Assembly: GCF_963678635.1 (NCBI RefSeq)
Contig: NC_087062.1
Coordinates: 73,191,345-73,255,344, forward strand
Direction of reading: 5' to 3'
Source: Symsagittifera roscoffensis
Lineage: Eukaryota; Xenacoelomorpha; Acoela; Convolutidae
Length of the DNA stretch: 64,000 bases
Shown here: positions 43,301 through 54,396 of the stretch, in pieces
How the letters are laid out: the number at the start of each line of letters is the position of its first letter
How positions within the stretch are numbered: the stretch's first letter is position 1
The notes under the pieces: model-generated
The model's database searches: none
What the model saw: the letters and a program-made list of their open reading frames with translations, nothing else
Told to the model about the DNA's origin: nothing
Translations under genes and position numbers: made by a program

Positions 43301-44707
43301 AAAGGACCATTCACTACACATGTTAGTTTTAGACGAAGTACTGGGGTTGGAACTGTCTATTTTCAGCCGAAAACTCAAACTGAGACCAAAATTGACGATA
43401 ACCATTGAGTAATAGTAGCGATGTCTAACGACTTATGGTTCCGAGGAATGGAAATAAAAGAGGAAGGAGAAAGAAAGAAGAATTCCAAGGAGACGAGAGC
43501 TCACTTGGAAGCGATGGTCTTGAGAACGAAACCAAAGGCTAACAAATGGCTGCACTTGACCCCTCGAAGAGCCGCATTGGGCACGGACGCTTTCGAGCGA
43601 TGCCCAGTGATGATCAAGAAGATCCATGCCTACCTGGTGACAGAGCTAAGCCTGGCCGAAAATGCTGAAGAGAATTCGGCCGGGTTCGTAAACAGAGTGT
43701 GCCAAGTTACCCTGGAAGCTTTCTGGACACTAAACGTCTAGGGAGAAGAAGGCTTTGACCGAACCGACAGCATACTGCAAGGGTTGGGAGCCGGATGGAC
43801 CGCGTCCTTCCTGGCAAAAATCTACCCATCGCTCTCTCGATACCTGGTCAGAGAGTTCCTCCAAGCGTTCACGAGTTATCAATCGTGGTAATACTAGCCC
43901 TGTTCTTGACGTTTGGAGTGGAGATTTTTGCGAGGGAACCAGTGGTGCTGCTCACTGAAGGAGTGCAGGTTTTGCGGTTAGATGAACTTCTGACGGTAAT
44001 TGCGATAACGCATGGGAACTTGGGAGAATTTTTAAATCTGATCCGCTACCCTGAGCAAATGAGAGATAACATGAGGAGGTTTGTCGTGGAGCGGCCCACT
44101 GATTGCTGGACCGAGATAAGAGATCTGGGACATACACTTATCAAGTACCTCCTGCAGCAGAATCGCTTTGGAACAGGAGACGATTAGACAATTGAGATGG
44201 AAGAAGACGTGCGACGTCATGCTGGGGGCATGCCCCTGTTAACTGGTCTGAGCCTGGATATGAGGACCGATCCCTTAGTACTGATCAGAGGAGCCACGGA
44301 GTTCGTGACGGATATACGGTCCTGCGGTCACGTTTGCGTTCCCTGACGTTTGAGGTGGAGGCGTAAAGGAGGTCGGTGTTGCACCTGAACCTCATATCAG
44401 CAGAGGACGGAAGTGCAATTAACTGGTGCGAACAGCATGCACTACAAAAATATCAGAGCCGGAGATGACTGTCATGAGTTTTGATGGTCACTTCCGTGAT
44501 CGTATGGGAGAAGTGGAGAGAGGGCACATCGAAGTATTCCCGAAGCTCTTTAATTTAAGGCCCTACATTAAGACGAACGGTGAGATTACAAGAATTCCTC
44601 GTCTGACAGCATCATATCACAAATTGAGAGAAGAAACGAAAGGCTGGGGTGACTACAAGAAACTGCCAGAAGAAATCCCTGAATTTCCCTTGATTAGAAG
44701 GATGTTG
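40141..44707 (+). repeat. Threefold tandem repeat of about 1.53 kb within polyprotein B
   Basis: Units: 40141-41640, 41641-43173 and 43174-44707. Each begins CTC(T)TGGAAGGGAAA and ends GATTAGAAGGATGTTG. They encode YDVIISAPNRG, VLDEVLGLELSIFSRKLKL, KANKWLHLTPRRAALGTDAF, FVNRVCQVTLEAFWT, LLALFLTFGVEIF-like, NLIRYPEQMRENVRRFDVE and YHKLREETKGWGDYKKLPE. Unit 1 of A (one copy, inside 3519-5276) is the ancestral state. The true left and right flanks share GTTGCTC at the breakpoint, suggesting a microhomology-driven duplication. All three units carry their own frameshifts. Confidence 0.85.
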
Positions 44708-45480
44708 CTCGGAGCAGACTCAGTAGTACAAACCACTAGGTTGAGAGTCTTCGAAACGAACAAAAGGAGAGTGGCAACATTCTCCGAGATGATGGAGCCG
44801 GTGCTTCGTGGTCAGAAACGCTTCCCTGATGCAGTATACGCAGTTTAACTACACGGATGAAACGACGAGGAGACGGATGTTTAATGCAGCAACTCAGAAA
44901 CCTGGACGATTTGAAGAAGAATGGGCAAAACTGGTTCTGGCGCTAATGGTTATGAGAGGCAAGGCGGTTTTTCAAGAAGCCTCGCAAATCTTGATGAGTG
45001 TAAAACCGGAGTTAAGGGTGAATGGGGAAACTACAAACTATAACTATGCTAGCAACCTTCAGCTGCGAAGAAGTCAAGGTAATGCACGGAGAGGAAGAAG
45101 ATCAATCAGCTGGCAGACCAGTTGTACCAAAGTTTCCAGATGGAACAAGAAATGAAGAGCAAGGACCCTCGAGTTCAGGAAAGAATCCGAAGCGAGACGA
45201 TGGGGAGGGAGGAAGCCGTCGATCGGAAGAGCCTATGCAACATGATCCCGATCAGGCTGAGAAAGAGGACGACAAGGCATGGACAGGCGGGATGTCCAGC
45301 CTGGACTTCAATTTTCTCAGCGTCTTTGAAAATGGCACAGACACGTTATAAGGAAAGACTGAGCCAGCAGACGAGGAAACTTCCACGCTCGAACCTCCGT
45401 CGGCCTTCATGGAAATGAACCGGAATTTGCTGGAGAGCAGCACTCCGAGCGATTCTAAAAATAACGAAAAAGGGTTTTAA
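44426..45480 (+). pseudogene. Post-repeat region of polyprotein B
   Basis: The frame 44426-44848 (starting inside repeat 3) reads HFRDRMGEVERGHIEVFPKL, IRRMLLGADSVVQTTRLRVF and SEMMEPVLRGQKRFPDAVY. The next, 44808-45155, has FNYTDETTRRRMFNAATQ and RFEEEWAKLVLALMVMRGK, somewhat like a gag-type helical domain, but I cannot support that. 45022-45418 is charged and low complexity. Unknown function. Confidence 0.4.
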
Positions 45481-46030
45481 TGGAATCTCCTCGGAGAAGA
45501 GGAATAGAAGGCACTTCCAGAGTACCTTTCTTGGGAACGTTGCCCGGAGAAGAGTGGGAAGTTCATCACAGAGATCACGAGAATAGGACGGCATGTAGTA
45601 TGGATAGAGTTGCCTTTAATGGAAGAGGTCTGGACAGTAGTTCAGAGCTACGGGACTCAGTCTATGCTGAAAACAGGTCTCAACAGACAACTAATGCGGG
45701 AGATCCTTGACAAACTCGACAAATGTGATGGGAGAATAAGCGAGTTTTTGATCGACTCGGCCACTGACGCGAGTGAGGCTAGTTCTCCGATAAAGGCAAT
45801 ACAACAAGAAGGCAACGATAAAGTAGTGTAACTGCCAAAAACCAGAAAAGGAACGATGCAATTTAGGATGCTGATTGACAAGGTTAACGATATGAAAATG
45901 AAACGTGGCAGCAATGTGACATTGAGGAAAGCTGGAAAAACGAAGATGGACTCTGAAATCTCGGTAAAAGCTGGCAATTCAGCCAAAAGAAAGCGCGTCG
46001 AAAGGATTAAAATCAACCAGTTGTGAAACC
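45481..46030 (+). pseudogene. Heavily decayed segment of polyprotein B
   Basis: Frames of about 70 codons with no recognisable domain, for example one with MREILDKLDKCDGRISEFLI ending TAA at 45831. Stops are frequent. It is assigned to B only by position and by similar composition. Confidence 0.3.
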
Positions 46031-46799
46031 ATGAGGAGTCACCGCACTCTGACCGGAACAACATTAGAAATGGAAATACTCAGCCAATGTGGAGAGATTA
46101 CCCTGAAAGATTTCAAACCATCTTCCATGAACCATGGAAAGGGAAGCGTCGTAGGACAGCTAGTTCCAGTGGAGTACAACCGACTGACAGTGTCGGAAAC
46201 CGTATCGATTGATGAACCCGCTGTTGGATACATAGAGATGGCGAAATACAGAAACTCGGTTCGAGGACAATTAATTGCTCTAGAAAACAAAAGTGCATTG
46301 GACGATTACTTAGATACGATGTACGATGATACAAGGCACAACCATGAAGCAGAAGGCATACAGAACGATAGACCAGTTGGTGAGCTCACCATGGAGAGCA
46401 GTTTCGTTCCGGCTCTTCGAAGAAGAAATGTGAACCACCCCGAAGATACACGCTCTGATAGCAATGCCCTATGCGAGAGAATTGCAACTCAGGTTCGCTT
46501 GGTGCCTGACTGGACTGACACAGGGGGAATACGACTCAGAAGAGAGAAAAAGATCGAAGGGAGAGAAGATATTCTTAATGACGAGCATGAGAGATCTAAT
46601 GACCCAAGAAGGAGCGGCAGTAGCGTGCACGAAGCGGAGAGACGCTCTCTGTTTCATTCGATTCATGCTGGAACAAATATTAGTGCCGGCGTTGAACACT
46701 TGTGTCAAGATGCCAAAGGGAGGCGTTGAACTAGCAAAAAAAACCTTGCACTTTTTGGCACTTTTAGAAATCCATCACAAAAAAACCGATGCGAGTTAA
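46031..46799 (+). pseudogene. Open frame of 232 codons in polyprotein B, unknown
   Basis: 46031-46729 is open and encodes VVGQLVPVEYNRLTVSETVS, VGYIEMAKYRNSVRGQLIAL and an acidic-to-basic tail; from about 46464 a second frame (to 46799) carries RELQLRFAWCLTGL and MLEQILVPALNTCVKM, so a frameshift is likely near 46470-46550. Counterpart in A (5900-6120) is too decayed to compare. No family recognised. Confidence 0.4.
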
Positions 46800-47608
46800 C
46801 ATGAAGGAACCTGTGGAACTGGAACCAATGAAGAATATTGACGAAATAAGGAGATTCTCTAGCAAGAAGATGGGGCTCACAAATGAATCTATGGGAGCAC
46901 TGCCGAAAACCAGTAAACACTATGTACCGATCTATAAGAAATCGTACAGTTATGTCTCCGTAATTGTAGGTATGGCGTACAACCCCTTCATAATTGAAGA
47001 CACACGCGATAGCAAGCAGTGTTGCTAAGATTCTGGGCGTCAAGAATTGCAACAATAAGAAGCGCTGCTAATCAGCAGACTAAGCTGGGACTTGTGTTGG
47101 AAGAAAAGGTGACTGCACCTCCAGTGCCGAAATCTGACAACCGAGTGGAATTTGGATTGGGTTTCTCGGACGAACTGCTAAGAACGAGTCTAATGGTGGT
47201 GTGGGAGTTAATGGAACCACCTTGATGTCCGAGTCCTAACACCGAACGATGTTGAGGGCAACACGGGACGTGCAGAGGTAACTGAATTCAGACTGTCACT
47301 TGCTTGACCTGAATATCATTTACAATTTGATAACGACAGCCTCTAAGAGCAACGGTGAAGACAAAGTGGAGTTGCCTGGCTGGGAACCAGAGGACTGGAT
47401 TAAACCTGGTAGCTGTCTGGCGAAAGTTTGTGGTTTGGAAGGTCACATCCGTGGAGGTCTGGATTGTGTGACGACTCTTGCGAAGCAACACAAGCAATTA
47501 ACGATATTGTTTGGCAATATCGTAATGAAAGCAAAAACGGAAACGGAATTGAGTTCAGGTTGCCATGGAGGAACCGAAATGAATCTAGTGACTGCACTAG
47601 GATTTTAA
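46789..47608 (+). pseudogene. GMAYNPF and PGSCL modules of polyprotein B
   Basis: 46789-47028 reads RRFSSKKMGLTNESMGALPK and VSVIVGMAYNPFIIEDTRDS, continuing in another frame (47019-47225) with LLRFWASRIATIRSAANQQT and DNRVEFGLGFSDELL. 47300-47608 has LDLNIIYNLITTASKSNGED, WIKPGSCLAKVCGLEGHIRG, CVTTLAKQHKQLTILFGNIV. All steps recur in A (6119-6831), so these are true modules. Function unknown. Confidence 0.5.
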
Positions 47609-47660
47609 AGCAAGTTTGGTTCTCTAGAGTCACTATTGGCTCTAGAAAGAAAAGCATGAG

Positions 47661-48113
47661 ATGGTCACAACCGTCAGGGTAGAAGTGTTTCCGGGAGTTT
47701 TGCAAACCGAACAAAATTATATTGGAAAGTGGAGGGAAGCCATCGAGGCAGAAATGAACATCCGGCACAGTGAAACCTATCGTAGACCGTCGGGAGCGCA
47801 ATATTTAGTGGAATCAACATTAGCTCCAATGTGCAAGAGCAGTTAACCAGTGCATTTCGTAGCGGTGGATGTGAAAAGTACGAAGATGATCGTGGACCAA
47901 GCCTTCTCAGTGCTGAAGTGCGTAAGAGTAGCGAGGATGTCAGAAAAGTCTTACGAGTTATTTTGCAAGATGTTCTCAGCAGTTCCAGGGAGAACGAAAG
48001 AAGAGTTAGAACCGATACTGGGAAAGAAGTTCATGGGATACGCCAGTGGGAACTTCAGTGATTTTGAAAGACAGAAGCAGAAGGATCAACAGCTACGGAT
48101 TACAAATCGGTAG
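47661..48113 (+). pseudogene. Penultimate modules of polyprotein B
   Basis: 47661-47846 encodes VRVEVFPGVLQTEQNYIGKW and SGAQYLVESTLAPMC. 47850-48113 encodes VDVKSTKMIVDQAFSVLKCV, VARMSEKSYELFCKMFSAVP and GRTKEELEPILGKKFMGYAS. The VARMS motif also occurs in A near 7200. Helical; no known family. Confidence 0.45.
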
Positions 48114-48273
48114 ACGAGAATGATGAAATCCACCGAGTAATGATGAGAGTGGAACCACTACTGGAAGCGTAATTGGAGAAGCATCATGCTGACACTTGCT
48201 GAGTACCCCTGCCATTGCTTGCTACAAACATGGTGGTATCCCGGGCTTAGTAATCTGGTGTTGATCTGAGACT

Positions 48274-48867
48274 GTGGAGAGCTGCTCTCCATGGGTTTGC
48301 CAGATTCATCCCATGATGCCGATACGATGGCTGGAAGCTCATGTGAAAGTGAAAAAGATATGGGCCAGAAGACGACTGACGCCATGGTTTAGAGCCAACA
48401 TGACTGCATGGTTGTACGAATATGCCAATAAGCATGTGTCAAAGCACATCAGAGTGTACAGTGCGTATCAGCTGGACATTGGAGCAGGAGCTTTCAAGCG
48501 AGCTTTTGTAACTCATCGAAATGCAGTTACCACCGCGGTGAAGAGGACGTCTAGAACAAGTGAGTGTGATGGGAGAGAAAGAGAAGAAATGTTGAAGGAA
48601 GACTTGGAGAGAAACGTGACGTTGTGCCTCCACAAAATCTTCTGCCGAAACAGAGAAACTAACGTTGATCCTCTACCTTGTTGTAAACAAAGGGTAGAAG
48701 AGCATAAGTGTTTAAAGACGGCTTCCAACAGCCTCAGGATCGCCACTGATGTGTTGCAAGACACCAAAACTGAAAGCGCAGAGTCAGTGTCGCAGGAGGA
48801 GTTGATAGGACATTGGCAAACAACCGAAAGACAAGATGCAAAAGGAAGAAAAAATAGAAGACTTTAG
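48274..48867 (+). CDS. C-terminal module of polyprotein B (197 codons, open)
   Basis: One open frame: IRWLEAHVKVKKIWARRRLT, PWFRANMTAWLYEYANKHVS, FKRAFVTHRNAVTTAVKRTS, DLERNVTLCLHKIFCRNRET and an ending KGRKNRRL. Matches A at 7602-8239, including THRNA and the DL--NV---LH--FC motif. Helical, basic at the end. The final 33 codons recur in E5 at 63273 onward. No known family. Only an internal start can be pointed to; homology suggests it is the tail of a larger protein. Confidence 0.5.
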   Translation: MESCSPWVCQIHPMMPIRWLEAHVKVKKIWARRRLTPWFRANMTAWLYEYANKHVSKHIRVYSAYQLDIGAGAFKRAFVTHRNAVTTAVKRTSRTSECDGREREEMLKEDLERNVTLCLHKIFCRNRETNVDPLPCCKQRVEEHKCLKTASNSLRIATDVLQDTKTESAESVSQEELIGHWQTTERQDAKGRKNRRL

Positions 48868-49600
48868 AAGTTTTAGAACTTCTAAACGACGAAAACAAAG
48901 AGTGAACAAGGAAGTACACAAGAAGCAACGAAAGAGAAGATGTTAAAACTCAGAATTGTTTATGTGAGAAAATCTCAAATGAGAAACAAAGCATTAAGTT
49001 TGCAATTGCAACTGAAGAGAAAACATTTAGTCGAATTTTAAAAATTTAAGAATTTGTTGCATTTATAAATTTGCATTGTGATTTTAGTTAGTGACTTTAG
49101 TAACACTTACTTTTTATTTAGAAAGGCTTCAGTGAAAAGTATATTAAAAATTCCAGCCTGCATGATTGTTTTTAATCGAATAAGACGACTGATCGCTTTG
49201 TGGTGATATGAAAGGCTTGGGTAATCTCTTGATTATTCCATTGTTCCTATTAACCACCGAGTTTCTTATTTTTAATATTCAGGACCTGTGCCATTCCGCC
49301 AGACTGGCACAACGCAATCTTCCGACACAACACGAAAGTAGAATAGGAGGCCTTTATGGTTGGAAATTGTTGCAGTGGAGGGTCAGAATATTCCGGGAAT
49401 TTTAAGTTTTAAAATTTTTTGAATTGTGACGTCACATTTCTGAGAAATGCGAAAACAGCCATTTGGAGCCAAAAAGTGACAAAAAACAGAACAACAGCAA
49501 AAATAGTGAAAAACAGTCGTACGAGAACAATTTAAAACACGAAGTCTCTTTTTGTCACGATCACGCACGATAAGACACTTAGCGGAAGGAATAAGCGAGG
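48868..49600 (+). repeat. 3' tail downstream of polyprotein B, duplicated at the window end
   Basis: After the B stop the sequence runs through TTTAGAAGTTTTAGAACTTC, GCTTTGTGGTGATATGAAAGGC and GTGACGTCACATTTC. The stretch 48763-49488 is almost identical to 63273-64000. It contains no domain-bearing gene, although a 65-codon frame (49208-49405) is present in both copies. This is the candidate 3' UTR or 3' LTR of the composite element. Confidence 0.75.
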
Positions 49601-50240
49601 AAGGAGTAAAAGAGCAGTACCCTTCCGTGCCACGAATTGGGAGAAATAACGACGTCCCCCCAGAGACAGTATATGGTGAAGGACTATAAAGAACTGACTT
49701 TTTAGCTACTCTGATGTCATAGAAAAATTTGAATTAACACCGGTATTATTTGATATTTTGGAATATGAGTAGCTAGGAAGAGGAAAGGGTCAATCCATCC
49801 CCAATGGATTTAAAATAGAAATGTCACCGAAAACATAGAAAAATATAATATTCGAGCCGTGTTTTTAATAGCAATCATGTAGTCTGAGGATCCGAGACCC
49901 AGCTATGTGGTTGTGTTCGCACGTAAACGAAAGCTGATTAAAAGTCGTTTGACTGATAGCCTGAAAATAGTAACTTTTTACTTAGCCCTAAACAAACCAG
50001 AAAGTCAACTGGCTAGGTCGAGATGGTAAAAAATGACGCCTAGAACTAAGGTATCTGACGCCTGCCAGTCGTCAATAGGTATTTTTTCTACGTTCCGTCA
50101 CTGTGTAGTATTTGGGCGAATACATAGACGTTTTTATGGCGCTCCAGGGTGAGCCTGTTAAAGGCATAAGAACATCATGAGCAGCAAACGTTTCAGCGAC
50201 GAACCCTCCGCTCCGGGCGTATGCCCAAATTAGAGGCCTT
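49600..50240 (-). repeat. Diverged inverted copy of the Penelope-like pLTR
   Basis: On the minus strand the ordered words GACTGGCAGGC, CTAGCCAGTTGAC, GGCTATCAGTC, AGCTGGGTCTCGGATCC and GGATTGACCCTTTCC match pLTR copy 1 (20218-20560: GACTGGCTA, AAGCCAGTTC, GGCTGAGTCTCGG, GGATCAACCCTTTCC). Clearly related but old. It stands at the inner end of a block also found as the right arm at 24060-26270. Confidence 0.6.
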
Positions 50241-52492
50241 AATGACCTTTGTTGTACTAGGGGGAAGGTGCCGACCCTCCGCCTAGTACTATTTAGCTTT
50301 TTAACTTAGCTAAGACCGAAAATTCCGGGGGTCGGAGGGTTAGGTGGGAAGTCTAGAGCCTGCTTATACCACGGTCCCGGGACCAAAACCAATTAAAGAG
50401 AAAGCGTAAGACCGAACAAAAATAGTTTATAATTAAAACAAAGCCAAAAACAAATTTATCTGAAAAGAAAAAAGTACATAAAACAGTACAAAATCCAAAA
50501 AAGACCAAAAACAATTAAAAAAACTTAAAGTGACAAATTATATGTTATTTCCGTACAAGATGAGATCTGAACTTCCTATTTGTTGTTGCTTCAGATTGAT
50601 TTATATCATTTCTGATGGAAAGACTGAGAGTTTTGGTGGCGGGTTAGGTACCCTCCCTGGAGTGTTATTTGAGTATTTAAACACGTTAATGGTGATTTTG
50701 CCGGTGACCGGAGGGTAGAGTGGGAAGCTGACCGACATGTTCCAGACTCAACAGGGGCATCAAGAACAACATTCACAACGATTGTTTGGTATCTTTGACA
50801 CAATTTTGGTATCGTTCAGGTACTATTTCATTAAAACTAAAGTGGTGGGGTGCACATTTGGCGCGGTCCGATTGCACCCTCCATCGATTGCGAATTTCCG
50901 AGTTAAGGGTCTTAATTCGGGTATTTTGGTGCAGAAGAGGGTATAGTAAAATTGCGTAACGACTACAAATAGATTATTATCAAAACTATATATTACTTAT
51001 TTCCTATTTAGACCCGAGAAACACCCCAACTTTGTCGAAAAATACCGATTTTCGACCAAGCTGCCAAACCCCAAAATTTCAGATGTTCGAGCTTTTCCGA
51101 ACAGCAAAAAGCTTTAAGACAGGGATTTATTACCTAGTTTGATCCCCCTAACTAAAGAAACCGCGAAGAAAAGGACCTAGCAGAAGTTAGAGAAAACAAA
51201 ATTTTTCGATCAAAATTTTGATACCTTTTCGAATTTTGTCAATTTGTTTTGAGGATCGAGTTTTTGAGTTTTTAGAGTTAGAGCAACTAAAGTTTCCGCG
51301 TTAGGAGCGTGTTAGCATAACGTGCTCGTTTGCCTGAGAGATTTTTGAGTAACCCTCCGAATAGCTCCGTAGATAGAGCTAACGACTTAAAGATAGGAAA
51401 AGGTAAGAATCGGAGGGTCCAAATTTGATAGTTTTTGGCCAAATTTTTGTTTCCAAACCAATTTTGGTGCTGTTTTTTGAATAATTCCAGTGCTGTACGG
51501 CGCTACTACACTCGTTTCAGTTTTTTAGGCACTTTTACCCAGAATTGCGGAAAAAGTCCTTTAGAACCTATATAGGTGGTGAAAGAAGGCCAATTTGACG
51601 AACGCGTTTTTGTCAATTTCTCAAAGACTAGCCTATCGATTAGAATATTTTTAGTACTATAAGTCGACGTTTGTTCCCATTTTCTTGAACTGCAACCATT
51701 TTTGGGTTGACAATCTCAGGAAAGAAAAATTTTTTTAGAATTTGTTGGTTCGGAGGGTCCAAATTTTAGGGAACCTTCCGTACGCCAGAAAACTTTTTAC
51801 GATCACTTTTTTATCCTACTGGGAAGGTTGACCGAGTCAGCCCACCTAGTTTTAAGTCAGTTAGACCGCAATCGGCGGCTTCACAGCGGTAAAACAAAAT
51901 GTTTTCTTGATTTTTGGGGAACCCTCCGAATTCAGTTGAGCCCCTTAGCAACCCTCCTTAGTGGAAATTTTCCACGAAACCCTCCGAAGAAGTTAAAACA
52001 ACCCCCCACAGAGAATTCAGCTTGTTTTGACACTTTTTGAGACGAGTTGGAGACCCTCATAAGTGAGATTTGAAAAATTTGAAATTTTGAAGGAACCCTG
52101 CGAAGTAACCCTCCGGAGCGTGATAAGCCTCTTTTTGACCCTTCTTAGTGAGTTAAAGGGGACCGTCCGAAGTCTCTTGGGTGACTAGGGTCCCCTCCGA
52201 AGTGACCCTGCGAAGTAGGCTCAGTGTCTTAACAACCCTCCGAAGTAACCCTCTGGAGTGACTTAAGCCCCTTAACAACCCTCCTTATTGAAAACTTAGG
52301 GGTACCTTCTGGGGCGATTTGAGCAACTAAAATATCCATTTATAGTCGAAAAAAGGTCAACTACCAACAGGCATGCATATTAGGATTACAGGAGCCCATT
52401 TGACCCGGAAATTTGTGATCAACTTTGGATTCTAGATCGGGTCTATCAGAAGTACCCGAACCAAATTTTTTTTCGATGGTTATTTTGGACGG
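50241..52492 (+). repeat. Third copy of the arm block with CCCTCCG minisatellite
   Basis: Contains CACCCTCCATCGATTGCGAA and TTCCGAGTTAAGG near 50880, matching the right arm at 24788 in the same orientation, and a dispersed AACCCTCCGAAGT-type repeat from about 51340 to 52300. E4 gag begins directly after, as E3 gag follows the right arm. No gene is seen; long frames here are chance. Confidence 0.6.
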
Positions 52493-52786
52493 GGTGTTGA
52501 ACGGGATTACCGGTTAGGATTGACGACCAGGATTCCCAGGCTGAGCACGGGAAGCACGCGAAAGTTTAAAACTAGGCGTCGCCAATCTTCGTTTAGCAGC
52601 TTTTCCTACGTTTTTGCTGACAACGGAGCGACTAAAGGTCAAGCAGGTTTTTCAGTAAGTTGAATGAAACTGAGAAGCGAGAAAAACCTCGATGGCAATC
52701 AAGGGCGAATTGTTGAGGCCAGACCGGCGAGCGAAACGCTTAGGACCCCTTCGAGGAAGGGGAGCAAACGCTGATCCGACCCGACT

Positions 52787-54396
52787 ATGAGCCAGGAAGT
52801 TGAAAGAATGGAGGAGGCCTCGGAGCGTTCCGAGGTTGAACCGCGGGAAGGAGTGTTGTTCAGGGGAATGTCCAGATCAGAGACTAAGAGTAACAAAGGG
52901 AGAAAAAAAAATCATCTCTAGTCAAGCCGAGCAAGAATGCGACGATGTCAAGTATAAGTCCGAGTGAAGAACAAACGAGTTCGAAAGCCAAGAAAAGCTG
53001 GAAGTCTTTATACGAAGAGCTGAAAGGTTTATCTTCGTCACTACAAACTGAAGGTTTATCTTCCACATATGACCATCCGGAGATAGCTCATCCGGAGGTG
53101 GACTTCACGTTGTGCCCAAGGAATGATAAGAGCAACAAAGCGTTGTCGAATTCGCCGACTAGGCCGATGTCTGATGGGATAACCGTACGAGTGTCATCGA
53201 CGTTCGACAGGTTGATGAGGTCGACGGGCACGCAGAATGGCAGCGCGTCATCAAGTACTAGGCTACAACCCCAGTTGACCTCATCTTCTCTGGGTCTCAC
53301 CCCGGTATCGGGGGCAGCTGGCGAGATTAGTGACATGTTTGCTGGCGTAATGACAAGCCTAGAAGAGATGCGACGGGAAATGACTAAGAAAACAGATCGA
53401 GTCGACGAGAGGGCTCACCAGGGTCAAGAGAAATTGCGAGACGAGCTAACAAACGTGAGGTCGCAGGCGTGAGTCGATCAGGCTCAATTGATTCGTAACA
53501 CTGATCAATGCCTAGCGGAAAGCTTCGCTCAAGCAACCAAGGAGTCAGAGAAAAGAGAAGTGAGGATGACAAGAGAGATCGAGCGATTGCTGAACGATCA
53601 CGACAATACCTATGCTCATACGATGACTAGCCTGGAAAAAAGGTTGGGTGCCAAATCTGACCTGATGATGCAGAAGCTTGACGAGATCTTAAACGGGGTA
53701 ATCGGAAGGAGCGTTCCACCCCAAGGGAGCTCTCACGCCAGGCAAATGATGAAAACGGAGCACGCAGCTATGCCGGGGCCCAGCAAAGTTCGAGAACGAA
53801 TTACGAATCTAACCCGGAGACACGATTGCCCACTGTGTCACAAGTCAGATCAGTGCCAGATCTGACTACAGTCTCGCAGGACACAACGATGTATGCTTCG
53901 ATAATTGAGCCTCTGAATAGATCTCTTGAAACATTCATCACCAAGCTCTCGAAGTCAGCCGAGAGAGGAGAGAGGTCAAGGAGGACACTCAAAAAGCCGA
54001 AGTCATACAAGGACGAATCAGATGGCTGCATCGACACTTGGATAGAGGTGATGAAGTTACACTTTGAAGAAACAGGAATGCAGCGCATTGACGAGCAACC
54101 TGGAGGGAACCGACCTAAGTTGTGTAATGGCGAAAAAGACCAATGAACGAGACAGCGCTCGCAAGATATTCGATATCTTGCTGAATCGTTTCGGCTCTGG
54201 TGTTAAAGGGCATCACGCTATGGTGAAGTTCGAGAAGAGGCGTCAAAGAGATGACGAATCGATAGACAAGTTTTTAGACGACCTTGAATTACTCAGAAGG
54301 AGAAGCAATCCCGATGAGAAAATATCGGAGCGAAACTTGGCGATTGCCTGGAATTTCATGGATGGAGTAAACTTCACACTTCACCCTGTCGCTTGA
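52787..54396 (+). pseudogene. Gag (matrix, coiled coil, capsid) of E4
   Basis: Frames in order: MSQEVERMEEASERSEVEPR from 52787, a shift in a poly-A run near 52905, then 52945-53472 (SSISPSEEQTSSKAKKSWKS, FAGVMTSLEEMRREMTKKTD) ending at TGA 53470-53472, then 53488-53865 (SFAQATKESEKREVRMTREI, coiled coil), then 53826-54146 and 54064-54396 with IIEPLNRSLETFITKLSKSA, DGCIDTWIEVMKLHF and SVRKFLDDLELL-like capsid sequence. The TGA at 53470 is shared with E5, so it predates their duplication or the family reads through it. Confidence 0.7.

Larger units (their letters stand above)
37331..48867 (+). mobile_element. Relic B: SGNH-type polyprotein region with internal triplication
   Basis: About 11.5 kb of broken frames in one direction, paralogous to relic A module by module and enlarged by a threefold tandem repeat (40141-44707). 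It has no transposase, RT or integrase. It starts 280 bases after the macro-like end of E3, and its 3' tail is reused in E5 at 63273, which ties it to the gypsy elements. See the individual modules. Confidence 0.55.

Noticed and set aside
44808-45155. Gag capsid domain in polyprotein B
   Set aside because: The FEEEWAKLVLALMVMRG helix has a vague gag-like look, but there is no major homology region or adjacent zinc knuckle, so I did not call it.
47840-48113. tRNA or other structural RNA genes near the 3' end of B or anywhere in the window
   Set aside because: No cloverleaf with conserved A and B boxes was recognised in any intergenic stretch; a covariance search would be needed to exclude one.
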